Origin: an uncultured Mycoplasmatota bacterium
GTDB taxonomy: Bacteria > Bacillota_I > Bacilli_A > RF39 > UBA660
Reading direction: 5' to 3'
Assembly (NCBI GenBank): GCA_948465965.1
Contig: CAOJYR010000008.1
Coordinates: 1-54,076, forward strand
Length of the DNA: 54,076 bases
This document shows positions 43,909 through 54,076 of the stretch, piece by piece. The notes below the pieces were generated by a model that searched no databases, was not told the origin of the DNA, and worked only from the letters and a program-made list of their open reading frames with translations. Each line of letters starts with the position of its first letter. The first letter of the stretch is position 1. The position numbers and the translations under genes are program-made.

Positions 43909-45138
43909 TTACTCACCTCTTATTTTATCCACTATCTTATTAATAATGTTGTTTTTTTGTTGTTCCTTTTTTATCTTTATGGCACGCTTGTATACTTCTA
44001 AAACTCTTTCTGCATAGTTTAATGAACTACAGTGTTCAGCTTGAATTCTGGCCTGATTACTTATTTTGGCTAGCTTATCACTGTTCTTATATAATTCTAT
44101 TACTTGATTTTCATATTCTTTATTCGTTTTAAATATTCTTCCATTTAAATCGTCTACCACAGTACCTTTGAAGGATTCATCATCTATACATAATGGAGTG
44201 ATACCTGCAGCCATGGCTTCTATTACAGTTAAGCCTTGCGTTTCTGTAGTTGAAGCTGTTGCGAACAAATTAGCACAGTGATAATATAGAGGAATTTCTT
44301 CCCAGGCTGCTTTACCATTAAATATAGTGAAACTATCTATTTTATTTTTTTGGGATAGCTCTTCATACTTTTCTTTGTCTGGTCCATCACCTACTATTAG
44401 TAATTTAATATTTGGATAATTTTTACTAAAATATTTTTGACTTTTTAAAAGAAATTCTATATTTTTTTCCTCAGCTAATCTTCCAACAAATAAAATTACA
44501 AAATCTCGCTTTGTTAATCCTAACTTCTTTCTTAAAATGGCAACTTCTTTTTTATCCACATTCTCTGTGTAAAAACGATCTACTTCTATTCCTGTTGGAA
44601 TAATATGAATATTTTTTTCAAACTCATACTTCTCTTTAAATAATTTATAAATTTTATTTGTTGGGACAATTAGCTCTGTTGCTGTCTTATCACAATAAAA
44701 CTTAGTTAAGTACTCTACTATTTTTTTACTCGATTTATCAAAATAACCATGAGTAATATAATGTGTATAATCTTCATACAGTGTATGATATGTATGTACT
44801 AAAGGGATATTAAATTGTTTAGCAAAGAGTCTTGCAAAAATTCCTATACCAAACTCTGTATGTGAGTGAATTACATCTAAATGCCAGTTTTTCATTGTAT
44901 TAATCATTGAGATTGGATAAATTCTACTTATTCTATAATCATATATTCCAATGGGTATTCCTGGTATTTTTATAATATTATTCTCCTCATCTATTTCATA
45001 TTTCAATGCATTGTTACTTACTGTCACAACATAAACTGTATGTCCTTTTTTTTCTAGTGCTTTTTTTAACATAGCAACACTAGTTGATACTCCATTAATA
45101 AAAGGAGGATAAGAATCTGTAAATAAACCTATTCTCAT
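43909..45138 (-). CDS. GT4 glycosyltransferase, probably lipid glucosyltransferase
   Basis: A 409-residue GT-B enzyme. The N-terminus MRIGLFTDSYPPFINGVSTS and the HTYHTLYEDYTHY region are typical of diacylglycerol glucosyltransferases. The C-terminal domain has LFVGRLAEEKN and the nucleotide-sugar site ATASTTETQGLTVIEAMAAG with the E-x7-E pattern. The usual reaction is transfer of glucose to diacylglycerol, giving the glycolipid anchor of lipoteichoic acid. It is followed by tpiA and overlaps a YbhN-type membrane protein upstream, a common pairing. Exact product is inferred from family. I chose ATG at 45138 after AAGGTG. Confidence 0.87.
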   Translation of the reverse strand: MRIGLFTDSYPPFINGVSTSVAMLKKALEKKGHTVYVVTVSNNALKYEIDEENNIIKIPGIPIGIYDYRISRIYPISMINTMKNWHLDVIHSHTEFGIGIFARLFAKQFNIPLVHTYHTLYEDYTHYITHGYFDKSSKKIVEYLTKFYCDKTATELIVPTNKIYKLFKEKYEFEKNIHIIPTGIEVDRFYTENVDKKEVAILRKKLGLTKRDFVILFVGRLAEEKNIEFLLKSQKYFSKNYPNIKLLIVGDGPDKEKYEELSQKNKIDSFTIFNGKAAWEEIPLYYHCANLFATASTTETQGLTVIEAMAAGITPLCIDDESFKGTVVDDLNGRIFKTNKEYENQVIELYKNSDKLAKISNQARIQAEHCSSLNYAERVLEVYKRAIKIKKEQQKNNIINKIVDKIRGE

Positions 45139-45139
45139 T

Positions 45140-46150
45140 TTAATCACCTTTCTTCTCTAAACTAAATGCTATAGCCCCTAAAATCATACCGAAATAGTAG
45201 GTTATAAATCTCCAAACAAGTAGTACTGCAGGAATTATTCCACTACTTAAGAAATTACCAAAAAATTTTAAAAATCCATATTCTATTCCACCGCTTGCCC
45301 CTGGTATTGGGACAAATGCTCCTATGATTAAGACGTAGGCTGAAGCAGTTAGTGTATCCGCAACATTTAAACTGGTAAAGTCATGGAGGCTATAAACAAC
45401 GAACATTGGAACTATGTACAAACAAGTTAGACTAATTATATTTAATATAACTCCTCCTACAAATAGTTTTTTTCTTTTTCGTAAGGCTTTAGCACTATTA
45501 TGAAACTCTTTTAACTTTTCATCCCATTTTAATTTTGTTTTTTCTTTATCTTTTACTATTTTTATTTTTGTTAAAAATGTAATGACAGCATGACTTACTT
45601 TCGTTGTCATTTTAGATGAAAATGTAATCAAAAATAGAGCCATGGCTACTAAAATATTTACTGAAAATCCAATTAGTGTTAATCTTCTAAGAAAAGGAAT
45701 ATTAGGAAAAATATGAAATATAGCATTATAAGATACAGCTAATACTCCATATATAACTAGAGCAGTCTGATAAAATATAAAGTTTTGAATCGTTATATTT
45801 GTCGCTTGACTAGCTTTTATTCCATGTTCTGTTAACATGTATATCTCCATAGGTTGACCACCACTTGAAAAAGGGGTAATACCATTAAAAAATTGGGTGA
45901 TAACATTGTGTTTTATTGCTTCTTTTAATGATATTTTTTTAGCGTCAGCTACTGTTTTATAATTTACATAAGCTTTTGTTATAATTGATAATAAGAAAAA
46001 AGCTATTGCAATTATTAGATAAATATAATCCATAGAAGATAGAGCTTTTATGATACTATTAAAATTATCTTTTAAAATAAAATATAAGATTATAATAGTA
46101 ATTAATAGAAGAATCATAGTATTCTTTTTTAAACTTTTTATAAGTTCCAT
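45140..46150 (-). CDS. YbhN/MprF-type (LPG synthase transmembrane) membrane protein
   Basis: A 336-residue protein with about eight transmembrane helices. The conserved segment ITQFFNGITPFSSGGQPMEIY and the later PIPGASGGIEYGF match the UPF0104 / lysylphosphatidylglycerol-synthase transmembrane family. Members are thought to flip or transport lipids. It stands directly before a lipid-type glycosyltransferase, and the two probably act together in glycolipid or anionic polymer formation. Its start overlaps the previous stop (TAATG). Confidence 0.85.
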   Translation of the reverse strand: MELIKSLKKNTMILLLITIIILYFILKDNFNSIIKALSSMDYIYLIIAIAFFLLSIITKAYVNYKTVADAKKISLKEAIKHNVITQFFNGITPFSSGGQPMEIYMLTEHGIKASQATNITIQNFIFYQTALVIYGVLAVSYNAIFHIFPNIPFLRRLTLIGFSVNILVAMALFLITFSSKMTTKVSHAVITFLTKIKIVKDKEKTKLKWDEKLKEFHNSAKALRKRKKLFVGGVILNIISLTCLYIVPMFVVYSLHDFTSLNVADTLTASAYVLIIGAFVPIPGASGGIEYGFLKFFGNFLSSGIIPAVLLVWRFITYYFGMILGAIAFSLEKKGD

Positions 46151-46644
46151 TAAATAATTTTCCCTACTTCTTTTATTTCTTCTTTTTCTTTCATATATGT
46201 TATTACTCCATCATCTTCTCCTAAACTTTCAAAACCCTTCGTCTCTAAATTATGAATCAGATTTGCATCCTCTTCTTTTGACATAACAAAAACCTCTTCC
46301 ATCCCTAAAACATTAAATGCATAATTAAGCGTCTCAGAAATAATTGTCCTATTTCTTATAGGCTCTTTTAATTTTACAAGATCTAAAATACTTGTTTTCC
46401 TGTCTTTTTCTCCACTTATGCTGCAATAATCTTTTATACTACTATTTTCTTCTATAAACAGTGTCTTGTATACTTTATTACTTTCTTTTTGAAAACGCTC
46501 ATATTCTTCTTTTGTATATTTTTTTCTCATATCATTTAGATATAAAGAAAGACCTGGTTCTATATTGTTTTTCTTTTCAAAATCTGTAAATAGCCTAATA
46601 TGTTCTTCATTATATGGATCTGCAATGAAAGGTTTTGATGTCAT
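46150..46644 (-). CDS. GNAT-like protein of unknown substrate
   Basis: A 164-residue soluble protein. The C-terminal half (about residues 95-155) has the pattern of the last helices and strands of a GNAT acetyltransferase: a helix (SETLNYAFNVLGMEEVFVMS), then NLIHNLETKGFESLGEDD and a final strand. The pyrophosphate-binding Q/R-x2-G-x-G/A motif is not visible, so CoA binding is doubtful. It is encoded between pgk and the glycolipid genes and probably shares their transcript. I would not assign a function. Confidence 0.6.
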   Translation of the reverse strand: MTSKPFIADPYNEEHIRLFTDFEKKNNIEPGLSLYLNDMRKKYTKEEYERFQKESNKVYKTLFIEENSSIKDYCSISGEKDRKTSILDLVKLKEPIRNRTIISETLNYAFNVLGMEEVFVMSKEEDANLIHNLETKGFESLGEDDGVITYMKEKEEIKEVGKII

Positions 46645-46660
46645 TATTTCACCTACTTTA

Positions 46661-47833
46661 CTATTTTATAACTTCTAATCCTGGTAGCTTTTTACCTTCT
46701 AAATATTCTAGTGTAGCTCCTCCTCCAGTTGAAGCGTGATATACTTTATCTTTTAAATTGGCCTTTGTTGCGGCTGCGACAATATCTCCGCCACCTAGGA
46801 TCGTTTTAATCTTATTTTCTGTAATATATTTTAATATATTATCTGTTCCCTTTTTATATTTGGGAAATTCATATACACCTAAGGGGCCATTCCAAACCAC
46901 TATTTTTGCTTTCTTTAAATAGTTTTCGAATAATTCAACAGTTTTTTCACCTATATCTAGTCCCATTTCATTATATTCTATATCTGTTATATCTTTTGTT
47001 AGATATTCTTCTTGATTTGAATACTCTGTAGTTACCGCAACATCTACTGGTAAAATTATTTTTTTCTCATGGTCCTTTAAAATTTGACTGCAAAAATCAA
47101 TATTTTCATTATCTAATAGAGAGTTGCCAATTTCATAACCTTCTGCTTTTAAAAAAGTAAAAGCCATTCCTCCACCAATTAAAATCTGATCTGCCTTTTT
47201 TACTAAGTTTTTTATAACGCCTATTTTGTCAGACACTTTAGCCCCGCCTAAAATGACTACAAATGGTGAAGTCGGATTATCAAGCTCAGTCAAAGCGTTT
47301 AATTCTTTTTCAATTAAAAATCCTACACATGAGGGTAAGTGAGTAGCAATCCCTACATTTGATGCATGTGCTCTATGAATTGTTCCAAAGGCATCATTTA
47401 TAAATACTTCACCTAAAGAGGCCCAATATGTACCTAGTTTTTCATCATTAGAACTTTCCTTCTTATCATCTAAATCCTCATAGCGTGTATTTTGTATTAG
47501 AACAATATCTTTAGCTTTCATTTTATTTACAGAATCTTCTAATTTTTTTCCACGTGTTTCATCAATAAAAGTTATTTTTTTGTCTAAAAGTTCACTTAAT
47601 CTTATTGCTACTGGTTTTAAATTATTTTTCTCTAAATCAGACTTTTCTTTTACTCTTCCCAAATGGGAAAGTAGAATAATCTTACAATTTTTATCTATGC
47701 AATAGTTAATTGTTTTTAAACTCTCTTTAATTCTTGTATCATCTATAATATTACCATCTTTTATTGGCACATTGAAATCACATCTAATTATAACTTTCTT
47801 GCTTTCTATGTCTATATCTTTAATTGTTTTCAT
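46661..47833 (-). CDS. pgk: Phosphoglycerate kinase
   Basis: A 390-residue enzyme that makes ATP from 1,3-bisphosphoglycerate. It has the signature VIIRCDFNVPIKDG, the basic-patch residues around LLSHLGR and FGTIHRAHAS, and the C-terminal nucleotide-binding LGGGDIVAA and HASTGGGATLEYL. I chose ATG at 47833; GGAGG lies 11 bases upstream, slightly far, and the in-frame TTG at 47851 has no ribosome site. In most Bacillota gap and pgk are adjacent; here a surface-protein gene separates them. Confidence 0.97.
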   Translation of the reverse strand: MKTIKDIDIESKKVIIRCDFNVPIKDGNIIDDTRIKESLKTINYCIDKNCKIILLSHLGRVKEKSDLEKNNLKPVAIRLSELLDKKITFIDETRGKKLEDSVNKMKAKDIVLIQNTRYEDLDDKKESSNDEKLGTYWASLGEVFINDAFGTIHRAHASNVGIATHLPSCVGFLIEKELNALTELDNPTSPFVVILGGAKVSDKIGVIKNLVKKADQILIGGGMAFTFLKAEGYEIGNSLLDNENIDFCSQILKDHEKKIILPVDVAVTTEYSNQEEYLTKDITDIEYNEMGLDIGEKTVELFENYLKKAKIVVWNGPLGVYEFPKYKKGTDNILKYITENKIKTILGGGDIVAAATKANLKDKVYHASTGGGATLEYLEGKKLPGLEVIK

Positions 47834-47876
47834 AAGCGAAGAATCCTCCAATCATATATAAAATTATATCATTATT

Positions 47877-47916
47877 AAAAAAAAAATGAAAGGCTAATAT
47901 AGTATTATCCTTCATT
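47877..47916 (-). terminator. Intrinsic terminator of the LRR surface-protein gene
   Basis: AATGAAGG (minus strand) pairs with CCTTTCATT with one bulge, followed by ten T residues. It separates the surface protein from pgk. Confidence 0.72.
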
Positions 47917-47930
47917 CTTTTTCTTAATAT

Positions 47931-50372
47931 TTATCCTACCTTAACAACTCTACCACTTGAATTAAATTGATAGATACATCCTTCATCAAAGGTCACCTTA
48001 CTTGTTCCCATGGTGTTTAATTCTCTTATAGCATAGCTATCAATATTATTAACCGTTTTAGGTATTGTTAATGTTATTTTGCCAATTGTATAACCAGCAT
48101 ATACTGCCCCCTCTTTGATTGTAGTTAAACCTTCTGGTAACGCTATAGCCCCTGTCTTTTTTGTTGGAATATACCATAATGTTGTTCCATCCTTACTATA
48201 GAGAATTCCATCTATTGTTTTATAATTAGGATTTGTATTTTTTACACCTATTTCGTTTACTCCTGTATACCTATATAATGCTGTCTCTAAGGAGTTACCA
48301 TTTTCAACTGTATATTCATTAGGTATACTAGTGGATATTACAAAACTATCTGGAAGTATTATTTTTCTTAAACCATTTTCTCCTGCTGAACACCATGCAC
48401 TCTCATATCCCGCTCTACTAAATGCCATTTGATCTAAATATTCTACACCTTCTGGAATTACATAAGTATTCCCTAACTTTGATGTTGGATATTGAATTAA
48501 TCGTTTTCCATCTTTTGTGAACAATACCCCATCTATCGCTTTGAAATATTGGCTGCCTTCCTCAACTTTGAACTCGGTGATGTGAATTGATGCGAAGTTA
48601 TAGAATACATGTGTACCTACTGTTGTACCTGAACCAATTTGTTTTACTGACTTAGGAATTGTTAAGCTTGTGTTCGACATATATTCGCAATGATTGAAAG
48701 CAAAATTTCCAATCGACTCTAATGTGCTTGGAAGTGTTAGTTCTCCTCTCAGACCTGTACAGTTTTGAAAAGTGGCGTTTCCAATAGATATTACCCCTTC
48801 TGGAATGTGTAAATCTCCTGTTAGAGATCTGCATTCATTGAAAGCAAAATCACCAATAGATGTTACCCCTTTTGGTATATTCATTTTACCTTTCAAATAT
48901 GTACATTTATAAAAGGCCCAACCTCCAATTTCTTTTAATGTCGATGGTAGTATTAATTCTCCATTCAATGCTGAACACAATTGGAAAGCTGACTTGGCAA
49001 TTATTTCTACTCCTTCTGGTATTATTAAATCTCCTACTAGAGACGAACATTTATTGAATGCATATTCGCCTATACTTTTTAATGTTGTTGGCAGACTTAA
49101 CCTTCCATTGAACCCTGAACAATTTTGAAAGGCTCCATCACCTAATACTTCTAGTCCCTCTGGTATTATTAAGTCTCCTGTTAGACCGCTACAATTAGCG
49201 AATGCAGTTCTTGCTATCTCTACTAACCCTATTGGTAGTATTAGCCTTCCATTTAATCCCTTACAATTTCCAAATGTAGTATTACCTATGTACTTAACAT
49301 TTTCTGGTATTACTAAATCTCCTGTTAGTTTAGTGCAATTATAAAAAGCTCCCATTTCTATTGTTTTAAGACTAGATGGTAGTACTAACTTTCCATTTAG
49401 ATTTGTACAATAACTAAATGAAAAATTTTTCAAACTAATTATATCTTCTGGTATTATTAAATTTCCTGTTAGACCACTGCACCCGTTAAAGGCTCCGACT
49501 TCTATTACCTTTACTCCCTTTTCTATAGTTACACTTTTAATCGATGTATTTGTTGTCGTGTTTTCACCAAAGATATTATAGGCATAATTAGGATGTGATG
49601 CTCCTTCACTTTTAGGATTTCCTACTGAGTATACTTTATATCCATCATAGGTCGATGGTATAGTTAAATCTGTTTTGTTACCTAAATACCTTATTATTTG
49701 AATTTGCCCCTTGTCTAAAACTATATATTTAAACTCTCCGTCAGTACCTACTTTTTCTTTCTCTTCACTACTTATATTCCTTATAGATACTGTTAATATT
49801 TTTGTTTTTCCATCCTTATCTTTTACTGTTACTACTTCCTCTTTATTTTCGGCATATTCTTTTGTTAAAGTCTTTTTATCGCTTGATAAGTTCCACCCTT
49901 CTATCGGTTCTAATTCCTTATTTGCCGTTATAGTAGCAGTTACTGTTTTATAAGTTAATGAATGGGTACTATAACTTAAGGATGCTACTAAATCCTTTAT
50001 ATTTGTATTTGTATTATTATTGTTATTGCTATTATTGGTGTTTTCATTACTATTCTGAGTAGTATTACTCTTATTACTATAATTTGCATACTTTTTTCTA
50101 TATGAATAACTATTATCAAAGTTAACTTCTATGTCTTCATTTTCAATGATGATCGTCTCTTCTTCTAATATCTCTTCATCACTGGAATAGTCATTTACAT
50201 CTTCATCTTTACCTTTTTGTGGCTTATCTTCTATATAGTGATTCTTACTAGTGCCATTAGTGCTTTCTTTTTTCAGTGTTGTACAGGAAAATGGTATTAA
50301 TAATAGCAGTAATAATATAATTACTAATCCTACTTTCTTCTTATTCCTCTTTTCTTGTTTATCTTTACTCAT
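47931..50372 (-). CDS. BspA-type leucine-rich-repeat surface protein
   Basis: An 813-residue exported protein. It has a charged N-terminus and hydrophobic segment (residues 15-30, ending LLLLIPFSC, a poor lipobox), then an acidic, Asn-rich spacer with a poly-Asn tract (about 100-125), a small beta-rich domain (150-205) and a block of twelve LRR_5 repeats (residues 293-580). The C-terminal part has two 'YKTIDGILYSKDG'-type units. BspA-like proteins bind host or bacterial surfaces in oral and gut species. It lies between gap and pgk with its own promoter and terminator. No sortase motif is present, so anchoring would be by the N-terminal helix or lipid. Confidence 0.88.
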   Translation of the reverse strand: MSKDKQEKRNKKKVGLVIILLLLLLIPFSCTTLKKESTNGTSKNHYIEDKPQKGKDEDVNDYSSDEEILEEETIIIENEDIEVNFDNSYSYRKKYANYSNKSNTTQNSNENTNNSNNNNNTNTNIKDLVASLSYSTHSLTYKTVTATITANKELEPIEGWNLSSDKKTLTKEYAENKEEVVTVKDKDGKTKILTVSIRNISSEEKEKVGTDGEFKYIVLDKGQIQIIRYLGNKTDLTIPSTYDGYKVYSVGNPKSEGASHPNYAYNIFGENTTTNTSIKSVTIEKGVKVIEVGAFNGCSGLTGNLIIPEDIISLKNFSFSYCTNLNGKLVLPSSLKTIEMGAFYNCTKLTGDLVIPENVKYIGNTTFGNCKGLNGRLILPIGLVEIARTAFANCSGLTGDLIIPEGLEVLGDGAFQNCSGFNGRLSLPTTLKSIGEYAFNKCSSLVGDLIIPEGVEIIAKSAFQLCSALNGELILPSTLKEIGGWAFYKCTYLKGKMNIPKGVTSIGDFAFNECRSLTGDLHIPEGVISIGNATFQNCTGLRGELTLPSTLESIGNFAFNHCEYMSNTSLTIPKSVKQIGSGTTVGTHVFYNFASIHITEFKVEEGSQYFKAIDGVLFTKDGKRLIQYPTSKLGNTYVIPEGVEYLDQMAFSRAGYESAWCSAGENGLRKIILPDSFVISTSIPNEYTVENGNSLETALYRYTGVNEIGVKNTNPNYKTIDGILYSKDGTTLWYIPTKKTGAIALPEGLTTIKEGAVYAGYTIGKITLTIPKTVNNIDSYAIRELNTMGTSKVTFDEGCIYQFNSSGRVVKVG
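48630..49496 (-). repeat. Twelve tandem 72-base (24-residue) LRR_5 repeat units
   Basis: Eleven units of exactly 24 codons followed by one of 25, with consensus x-A-F-x-N-C-x-x-L-x-G-x-L-x-x-P-x-x-x-x-x-I-x. They alternate between an 'LTGDLIIPEGV' form and an 'LNGxLxLPSTLKxIG' form, so the true period is 144 bases for much of the block. Confidence 0.9.
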
Positions 50373-50401
50373 AGTACATACTCCTTATTTTATCCTTCTA
50401 A

Positions 50402-50430
50402 ATTATAGCAAAACAATAAGTATAAAACAA
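50402..50430 (-). promoter_or_regulatory. SigA promoter of the LRR surface-protein gene
   Basis: On the minus strand TTGTTT (50425-50430), a 17-base spacer and a perfect TATAAT (50402-50407), about 30 bases before the start codon. Confidence 0.65.
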
Positions 50431-50441
50431 TATTAATCATT

Positions 50442-50475
50442 AAAAAATATTTAACAAAAAAGTTAAATATTTTTT
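50442..50475 (-). terminator. Strong intrinsic terminator of gap
   Basis: A perfect 14-bp stem (AAAAAATATTTAAC / GTTAAATATTTTTT) with a 6-base loop and T runs on either side. Confidence 0.85.
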
Positions 50476-50484
50476 TAATTGTTT

Positions 50485-53257
<2,773 letters not shown>

Positions 53258-53287
53258 TCTTTTCCACCCTCTTTATTATCTTATTTA

Positions 53288-53314
53288 ATTATAGCATACT
53301 TTGTCGTTTTTCAA
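53288..53314 (-). promoter_or_regulatory. Promoter candidate of the TGS-uridine kinase gene
   Basis: On the minus strand TTGAAA (53309-53314), a 15-base spacer and TGcTATAAT, an extended perfect -10. The short spacer is offset by the TG extension. Confidence 0.55.
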
Positions 53315-53362
53315 TATGAATAATTTTTATTCTTTACATTATACTATTTATAGGTGATAATT

Positions 53363-53938
53363 ATGAGTTTAGTTCCAGTAGTTGTTGAAAAAGAATTAGA
53401 TGGAGAAAGAAGTTATGATATTTTTTCAAGGTTATTAAAGGAGAGAATTATCTTTATTAGTGGGGAGATTAATGATGCTCTAGCTAATAGTGTTATTGCA
53501 GAATTATTATATTTAGATTCTATTAATAATGATGATATATCAATCTACATTAATTCCCCTGGTGGAGCTGTTACTTCTGGTATGGCAATTTATGATACCA
53601 TGAATTTTGTTAAAAGTGATGTATCAACGATTTGTGTTGGTATGGCTGCTAGCATGGGGGCTTTCTTACTTTCTAGTGGATGCAGGGGAAAAAGGTATGC
53701 TCTTCCTAATTCCGATATTATGATTCATCAACCTCTTGGTGGGGCCGAAGGGCAAGCCACTGATATTAAGATTGCATCTGATAGAATTATTGATATAAGA
53801 AAAAGACTCAATAAAATACTTTCTAAAAATACGGGTGTAAATTTACGAAAAATAGAAAGAGATACTGAAAGAGATAATTATATGAGTGCAAAAGAAGCAT
53901 TAGAATATGGACTTGTTGATAAGATAATAGAAAAATAA
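53363..53938 (+). CDS. clpP: ATP-dependent Clp protease proteolytic subunit
   Basis: A 191-residue ClpP, the tetradecameric serine peptidase that works with ClpX or ClpC. The catalytic triad is visible: Ser in [11 protein letters not shown], His in [10 protein letters not shown], Asp in [10 protein letters not shown] chose ATG at 53363 ([11 protein letters not shown]), as AGGTG lies 6 bases before it; the frame's GTG at 53354 overlaps the ribosome site. There is no obvious CtsR site in the short upstream region. It is followed by a strong terminator. Confidence 0.97.
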   Translation: MSLVPVVVEKELDGERSYDIFSRLLKERIIFISGEINDALANSVIAELLYLDSINNDDISIYINSPGGAVTSGMAIYDTMNFVKSDVSTICVGMAASMGAFLLSSGCRGKRYALPNSDIMIHQPLGGAEGQATDIKIASDRIIDIRKRLNKILSKNTGVNLRKIERDTERDNYMSAKEALEYGLVDKIIEK

Positions 53939-53966
53939 ATACAAGTTATTCCCTGTATTTATTTTT
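53931..53966 (+). terminator. Intrinsic terminator of clpP
   Basis: A perfect 13-bp stem (AAAAATAAATACA / TGTATTTATTTTT) with a 10-base loop. The clpP stop codon is inside the 5' arm. Confidence 0.82.
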
Positions 53967-53996
53967 TGATGAGGATATATATATTTATTTTATATT

Positions 53997-54025
53997 AAAA
54001 CTGTTAAATCAATTTTAACAGTTTT
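53997..54025. terminator. Second hairpin at the right edge, probably for a gene beyond the window
   Basis: A perfect 12-bp stem (AAAACTGTTAAA / TTTAACAGTTTT) with a 5-base loop. It probably terminates a converging minus-strand gene past 54076, or backs up the clpP terminator. Confidence 0.55.
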
Positions 54026-54076
54026 CTTTATTGTAATTTCAACCGCACCACTTTAATTATATTTTAATTCTATATC

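Noticed and set aside
48652..48834. Minus-strand open frame within the LRR gene
   Set aside because: It is an out-of-frame shadow created by the repeats.
48630..49496. Possible CRISPR array
   Set aside because: The repeat is in frame, encodes LRR_5 units, and has no spacer-like unique segments of constant length.

Overview
The window is a chromosomal segment of a strongly AT-rich, low-GC Gram-positive bacterium (Bacillota). Evidence for this is the complete S10-spc-alpha ribosomal order, many T-rich intrinsic terminators, AGGAGG-type ribosome binding sites, and a clear Spo0A, CwlD-like amidase and SpoIID-like protein, which place it in an endospore-forming lineage or a recent descendant of one. 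UGA is used as a stop and tryptophan is UGG, so the code is standard. An uncultured gut lineage of the Bacilli/RF39/Erysipelotrichales kind is a reasonable guess, but it is an inference. I see no rRNA, tRNA, CRISPR array, transposase or integrase.

Region 1 (1-6.6 kb) is accessory and housekeeping: a small XRE regulator with a palindromic operator candidate, a CorA-type magnesium channel, a DUF5684-type membrane protein, an HtrA serine protease, an Abi_2/HEPN abortive-infection-like protein, a zinc-dependent phospholipase C-like protein and a SpoIID-like protein that appears to lack the catalytic glutamate. Region 2 (6.6-12.6 kb) is a minimal type VII secretion (T7SSb-like) locus: two short helical proteins, a YukD ubiquitin-like protein and a 1,537-residue EssC/YukBA ATPase, preceded on the same strand by a CwlD-like amidase. 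EssB, EsaA and EssA are not present here. Region 3 (12.7-15.3 kb) holds a ZIP metal transporter, a CmpB-type membrane protein and a phage-like holin plus M23 endolysin cassette.

Region 4 (15.4-33.9 kb) is the ribosomal supercluster, all on the minus strand. It runs rpsJ-rplC-D-W-B-rpsS-rplV-rpsC-rplP-rpmC-rpsQ-rplN-X-E-rpsZ-H-rplF-R-rpsE-rplO-secY-adk-map-infA-rpmJ-rpsM-K-rpoA-rplQ, then an SDR gene, two aberrant ECF-type ATPases, truA, and rplM-rpsI under its own promoter. rpmD (L30) is absent between rpsE and rplO. ecfT is absent between the ATPases and truA, and both ATPases have lost signature and switch residues.

Region 5 (34-43.2 kb) contains a Y-family polymerase, a second XRE regulator, a hybrid histidine kinase that looks 5'-truncated, a Nudix hydrolase, gpmI, a DUF4143 ATPase, an ABC exporter and spo0A with a 0A-box candidate upstream. 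Region 6 (43.2-54 kb) is a broken-up glycolytic cluster. gap, pgk and tpiA are interleaved with a BspA-type leucine-rich-repeat surface protein, a GNAT-like protein, a YbhN/MprF-type membrane protein and a lipid-type glycosyltransferase. It ends with a TGS-uridine kinase and divergent clpP.

The genome is compact: many stop codons lie inside terminator hairpins, and many genes overlap by one to ten bases. There is no gene-free stretch longer than about 230 bases; the largest (33771-33997) holds the S10 promoter and leader.
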